This document shows positions 6,760 through 8,638 of a stretch of 8,638 nucleotides of DNA, in pieces. The stretch comes from Candidatus Zipacnadia bacterium (GTDB lineage Bacteria; Armatimonadota; Zipacnadia; Zipacnadales; Zipacnadaceae): assembly GCA_029821255.1 (NCBI GenBank), contig JALGTS010000050.1:1-8638 (forward strand), written 5' to 3'. Numbering within the stretch: the first letter of the stretch is position 1; every line of letters begins with the position of its first letter. The position numbers and the translations under genes were made by a program. The notes under the pieces are model-generated. The model did no database searches, had not been told where the DNA came from, and saw only the letters and a list, made by a program, of their open reading frames with translations.

Positions 6760-7385
6760 TAGCAGCTATTATACTGCTGGCGGTAGCGGTGGCAGTGGAG
6801 GCCGTCCGCATCGCAAACAGGACACCGGCTGCTTATGTGCCTGATTTCGCTACATTGCCAATGAAGATCGGTGACTACCAGGGCCAGAACCGCGAAGTTG
6901 ACGAGTTTATCCGCGAATATCTGGGCGCTGATCAGATGCTGGAACGTCTCTACACCGGCCCGGACGCCTGGGTGAGTGTAAGTCTGATCTATGGGGCACA
7001 CTGGCGCGATGTTCACTCGCCAGTAAGCTGCTTCCCTGCCCAGGGCTGGTTGATTGTCAGCAGTGATCCCATCCAGATACCTGCACCCGCCAACTCACCA
7101 ACGCCGGGGCCTATCCATGCCCGTCTGCTGCGAGTAGTCAAAGATGACCAGCGCCAGGTAGCTCTCTTCGCCTTCTGCCATCCGGGCGGCACCACCAGCA
7201 ACTGGATCTACCAGGGATGGAAGGTACTCATCGGTCCACGCGGAGCCGGTGGTGTCATCATTATCCTTAACAGCGAGCCAACTCCCAACTTGGAAGCTGC
7301 CAAGCAACGCCTTAAGCAGTTTCTGGCTGCCGTCTACCCCCACGCTGTAGGCTTCTGGTATCATGCGCCGCGGGCCGGCGGTTGA
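6732..7385 (+). CDS. epsI: EpsI domain (exosortase-associated) protein
   Basis: EpsI-domain proteins accompany exosortases as a separate gene or as a C-terminal fusion. Their exact role is unresolved, but it is linked to exopolysaccharide production and sorting. The 217 residues begin with a membrane helix or signal anchor at about 8-26, then an outside domain. The family signature is HSPVSCFPAQGW at 95-106, with conserved Cys100 and the Gly-Trp end, preceded by the LPMKIGDYQG segment near 42-51. Start is ATG 6732 with GGGGAG at 6717-6722, eight bases before, inside the exosortase gene. The 28-base overlap points to coupled translation in fixed proportion. Stop is TGA at 7383-7385, only nine bases from the end of the opposing glycosyltransferase gene. 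The closing part (about 185-203) looks helical, and the protein appears complete. Confidence 0.9.
   Translation: MSGAAQRHIVAAIILLAVAVAVEAVRIANRTPAAYVPDFATLPMKIGDYQGQNREVDEFIREYLGADQMLERLYTGPDAWVSVSLIYGAHWRDVHSPVSCFPAQGWLIVSSDPIQIPAPANSPTPGPIHARLLRVVKDDQRQVALFAFCHPGGTTSNWIYQGWKVLIGPRGAGGVIIILNSEPTPNLEAAKQRLKQFLAAVYPHAVGFWYHAPRAGG
7366..7380. terminator. weak GC hairpin at the convergent gene junction
   Basis: CGCCG (7366-7370) and CGGCG (7376-7380) form a perfect five-base stem around CGGGC, at the very end of the EpsI gene and 14 bases from the end of the opposing gene. There is no T run on either side, so intrinsic termination is doubtful. It is the only candidate structure seen where two converging transcripts meet. 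Confidence 0.2.
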
Positions 7386-7394
7386 ACACAGAAC

Positions 7395-7730
7395 TCAGCG
7401 ACCCGGCCTGAATACGACAACCCCGCTGTTATGGTATACAGGCTGCCATCCCTGCTCTGCGACCAGCTCGAGCAACTGGCGGCGGGGTAAGGCGCGGGCC
7501 CACTGCGGCCGGGGCGAAACCGTGGGCACAACTACCGTATCTACACCATAATGCCGCCAGACACGCTCAATTGCATCAGTCTCATCAAAAGGAACTTGCA
7601 CCACCAGCCGGTCACTGTAGAAACGTACCAGGTAAGGGTAGTGTGTCATAATTGACCCGCCAATAGGTATATCCGCCGATATCCACTGAGGCGACCAGAA
7701 CCGCGACGGCCAACAGACCGGCCTCGGCAT
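7395..7730 (-). pseudogene. C-terminal part of frameshifted GT39-type glycosyltransferase
   Basis: This frame carries the soluble C-terminal domain missing from the larger open frame (7612-8638). The stretch IMTHYPYLVRFYSD, then VVQVPFDETDAIERV and HYGVDTVVVP, aligns with residues 446 onward of the glycosyltransferase at 3584-5269 (IITDQPWLLAWHND ... WLPKTGADLQRI). It ends with FRPGR and TGA at 7397-7395. An ATG at 7730 exists, but the first dozen residues from it (MPRPVCWPSRFW) look like the out-of-frame shadow of the last membrane helix. It is therefore most likely the downstream half of one broken gene. Joining requires a +1 shift somewhere near 7669-7730. It could instead be a sequencing or assembly error, with the gene intact in the organism. 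Confidence 0.8.
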
Positions 7731-8638
7731 ACCGGCGCGCCGGCCAAATCCGCCAGCCTATTGTTAGGCCCCCCACGGTGGCACTGATTGCCACCACTGG
7801 TAGTACCACCAACAGATAACGCGGCAACATGATCCAACTCAGCGCCAACTCCAGTACGAACAGACCGGCAAAAACCCACAGGTTCCTGACCCGGCGGTGA
7901 TGTCCCCCACCGAATATGACAATCACGCAGGGAACTGCAAAGAACAGCCCAACGCCCCCGAACAGCAGTGCCAGAGCCTTGCCCAATTGCTTAGCAGTCG
8001 TCGCAGCGATTCCCCATAGGCCCGCCTCCCTGAGCCAGCGGCTTAATGACGGCAGCGGCTCGTCCCAATAAACGTGGAGCAGACCCTGACCGGAAGCATC
8101 CGTCCTGATGTGCCCCGCGGTATGAATGTTTGTTGAATAGACAGGATTGCCGAAAGCCAGATAATTACGTATCAGCATCGGCGAGGCAAACAGCAACACA
8201 ATGACAGCGAATCCCGCCAGATGTAAAAGCCGCCGGCGGATACTCAATCTGGCTTGATCCAGCCAGTAATAAGCCGCCAGCGGAACCACCAGGAGCAACC
8301 CCGCAGGCTTGACGGTATAGGCCAGGCCGACAGCAGCCCCAGATAGCAGTATTGCCTCTTTGCGCTCCGCTGCACAGAGGATTGCTGATAATGATAACAG
8401 CAACAGAACCGTGAAGAGAACATCGGCTCCCGCGTCCAGCGACTCTTTAAGCCAGTAAGGCCAGGCTACGAACAGAATTCCGGCGGCCAGGCAAACTGCG
8501 GAGGGAAGTCGCAACTGCCATGCCAGTAGATAGACCAGAACAGGAGCAACCAGCAAACCAAATAGCAGGTTGGGCAAGGCCGCTGCAAATTCGGTTTCCC
8601 CAAACACCGCCATACTGCCAGCTAATACTAACGACCAC
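7612..8638 (-). CDS. GT39/PMT-type glycosyltransferase, 5' partial, frame-broken at 3' end
   Basis: This is the membrane part of a second lipid-linked-sugar glycosyltransferase on the opposite strand. The frame is open to the window edge, so ATG 8613 is probably internal: residues upstream of it continue the family pattern that runs into SMAVFGETEFAAALPNLLFG. The first outer loop with the catalytic acid must lie outside the window. About nine or ten hydrophobic segments follow. The family marks SPMLIRNYLAFGNPVY (near 8139-8186) and LPRYLLVVLP (near 7800-7830) match those of the plus-strand glycosyltransferase. The last helix is YAEAGLLAVAVLVAS. The frame then ends at TGA (7614-7612) after a tail unlike the family, while the expected C-terminal domain continues in another frame (7395-7730). 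The whole gene would therefore span 7395 to beyond 8638. Donor and acceptor are unknown. Confidence 0.85.
   Translation of the reverse strand, partial: WSLVLAGSMAVFGETEFAAALPNLLFGLLVAPVLVYLLAWQLRLPSAVCLAAGILFVAWPYWLKESLDAGADVLFTVLLLLSLSAILCAAERKEAILLSGAAVGLAYTVKPAGLLLVVPLAAYYWLDQARLSIRRRLLHLAGFAVIVLLFASPMLIRNYLAFGNPVYSTNIHTAGHIRTDASGQGLLHVYWDEPLPSLSRWLREAGLWGIAATTAKQLGKALALLFGGVGLFFAVPCVIVIFGGGHHRRVRNLWVFAGLFVLELALSWIMLPRYLLVVLPVVAISATVGGLTIGWRIWPARRYAEAGLLAVAVLVASVDIGGYTYWRVNYDTLPLPGTFLQ
7669..7688. repeat. imperfect 10-base tandem repeat at the frame break
   Basis: ATATCCGCCG (7669-7678) is followed directly by ATATCCACTG (7679-7688), identical at eight of ten positions. A ten-base tandem duplication shifts the frame by +1. 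Removing one copy joins the two open frames of the minus-strand glycosyltransferase, reading SVDIPIGGSIMTHYP. The two mismatches mean it is either old or coincidental. Confidence 0.4.

Noticed and set aside
6516..7016. Minus-strand open frame opposite the exosortase and EpsI genes
   Set aside because: It is antisense to two genes with intact catalytic and signature motifs and shows no domain of its own.
7612..7730. Programmed ribosomal frameshift in the minus-strand glycosyltransferase
   Set aside because: No slippery heptamer or strong downstream structure was seen in the overlap; an indel or sequence error is simpler.
7646..7879. Third-frame minus-strand open frame within the GT39 gene
   Set aside because: It is a shadow of the real frame, with glycine/arginine-rich sequence and no family resemblance.
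1..8638. CRISPR array, insertion sequence or integration site
   Set aside because: No regularly spaced long repeats, transposase-like frames or terminal inverted repeats were seen.

Overview
The window is bacterial DNA of moderately high GC (judged by eye). It joins a conserved housekeeping block to an envelope-sorting and glycosylation block. The plus-strand order recX – rny (RNase Y) – ymdB-type phosphodiesterase – spoVS is typical of Gram-positive and deep-branching bacteria and is not found in Proteobacteria. An exosortase with an EpsI partner points instead to a lineage with an outer envelope and secreted polysaccharide. Together they suggest a non-proteobacterial, possibly Armatimonadota-like or similar deep lineage. 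That assignment is inference and is not settled by the sequence. Two genes must start at TTG, because an in-frame stop lies just upstream.

Layout: positions 1-584 hold the 3' part of recX, whose start lies before the window. A 98-base leader with a near-palindrome precedes rny (683-2242). The ymdB-type gene (2274-3080) follows after 31 bases. A 176-base gap with a palindrome and a candidate -10 element precedes spoVS (3257-3520), which has a near-perfect ribosome binding site. From 3584 to 7385 run four tightly packed plus-strand genes: a GT39/PMT-type membrane glycosyltransferase, a membrane protein with an N-terminal double zinc ribbon, an exosortase, and an EpsI-domain protein overlapping the exosortase by 28 bases. 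Convergent to these, after a 9-base gap, lies a second GT39-type glycosyltransferase on the minus strand (7395-8638). It runs off the window edge and its reading frame is broken near 7670-7730.

How the genes may work together: recX, rny, ymdB and spoVS cover RecA control, mRNA decay, a phosphodiesterase linked to RNase Y, and a developmental regulator. The second block looks like a protein-sorting or polysaccharide-export module. The exosortase would cleave C-terminally tagged secreted proteins (or serve EPS assembly), EpsI would assist it, and the lipid-linked-sugar glycosyltransferases would modify targets on the outer face of the membrane. No protein with a recognisable PEP-CTERM-like sorting tail is present here. 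The main points for a second look are the uncharacterised zinc-ribbon membrane protein embedded in the exosortase operon, the frame-broken glycosyltransferase, and the palindromes ahead of spoVS and rny.
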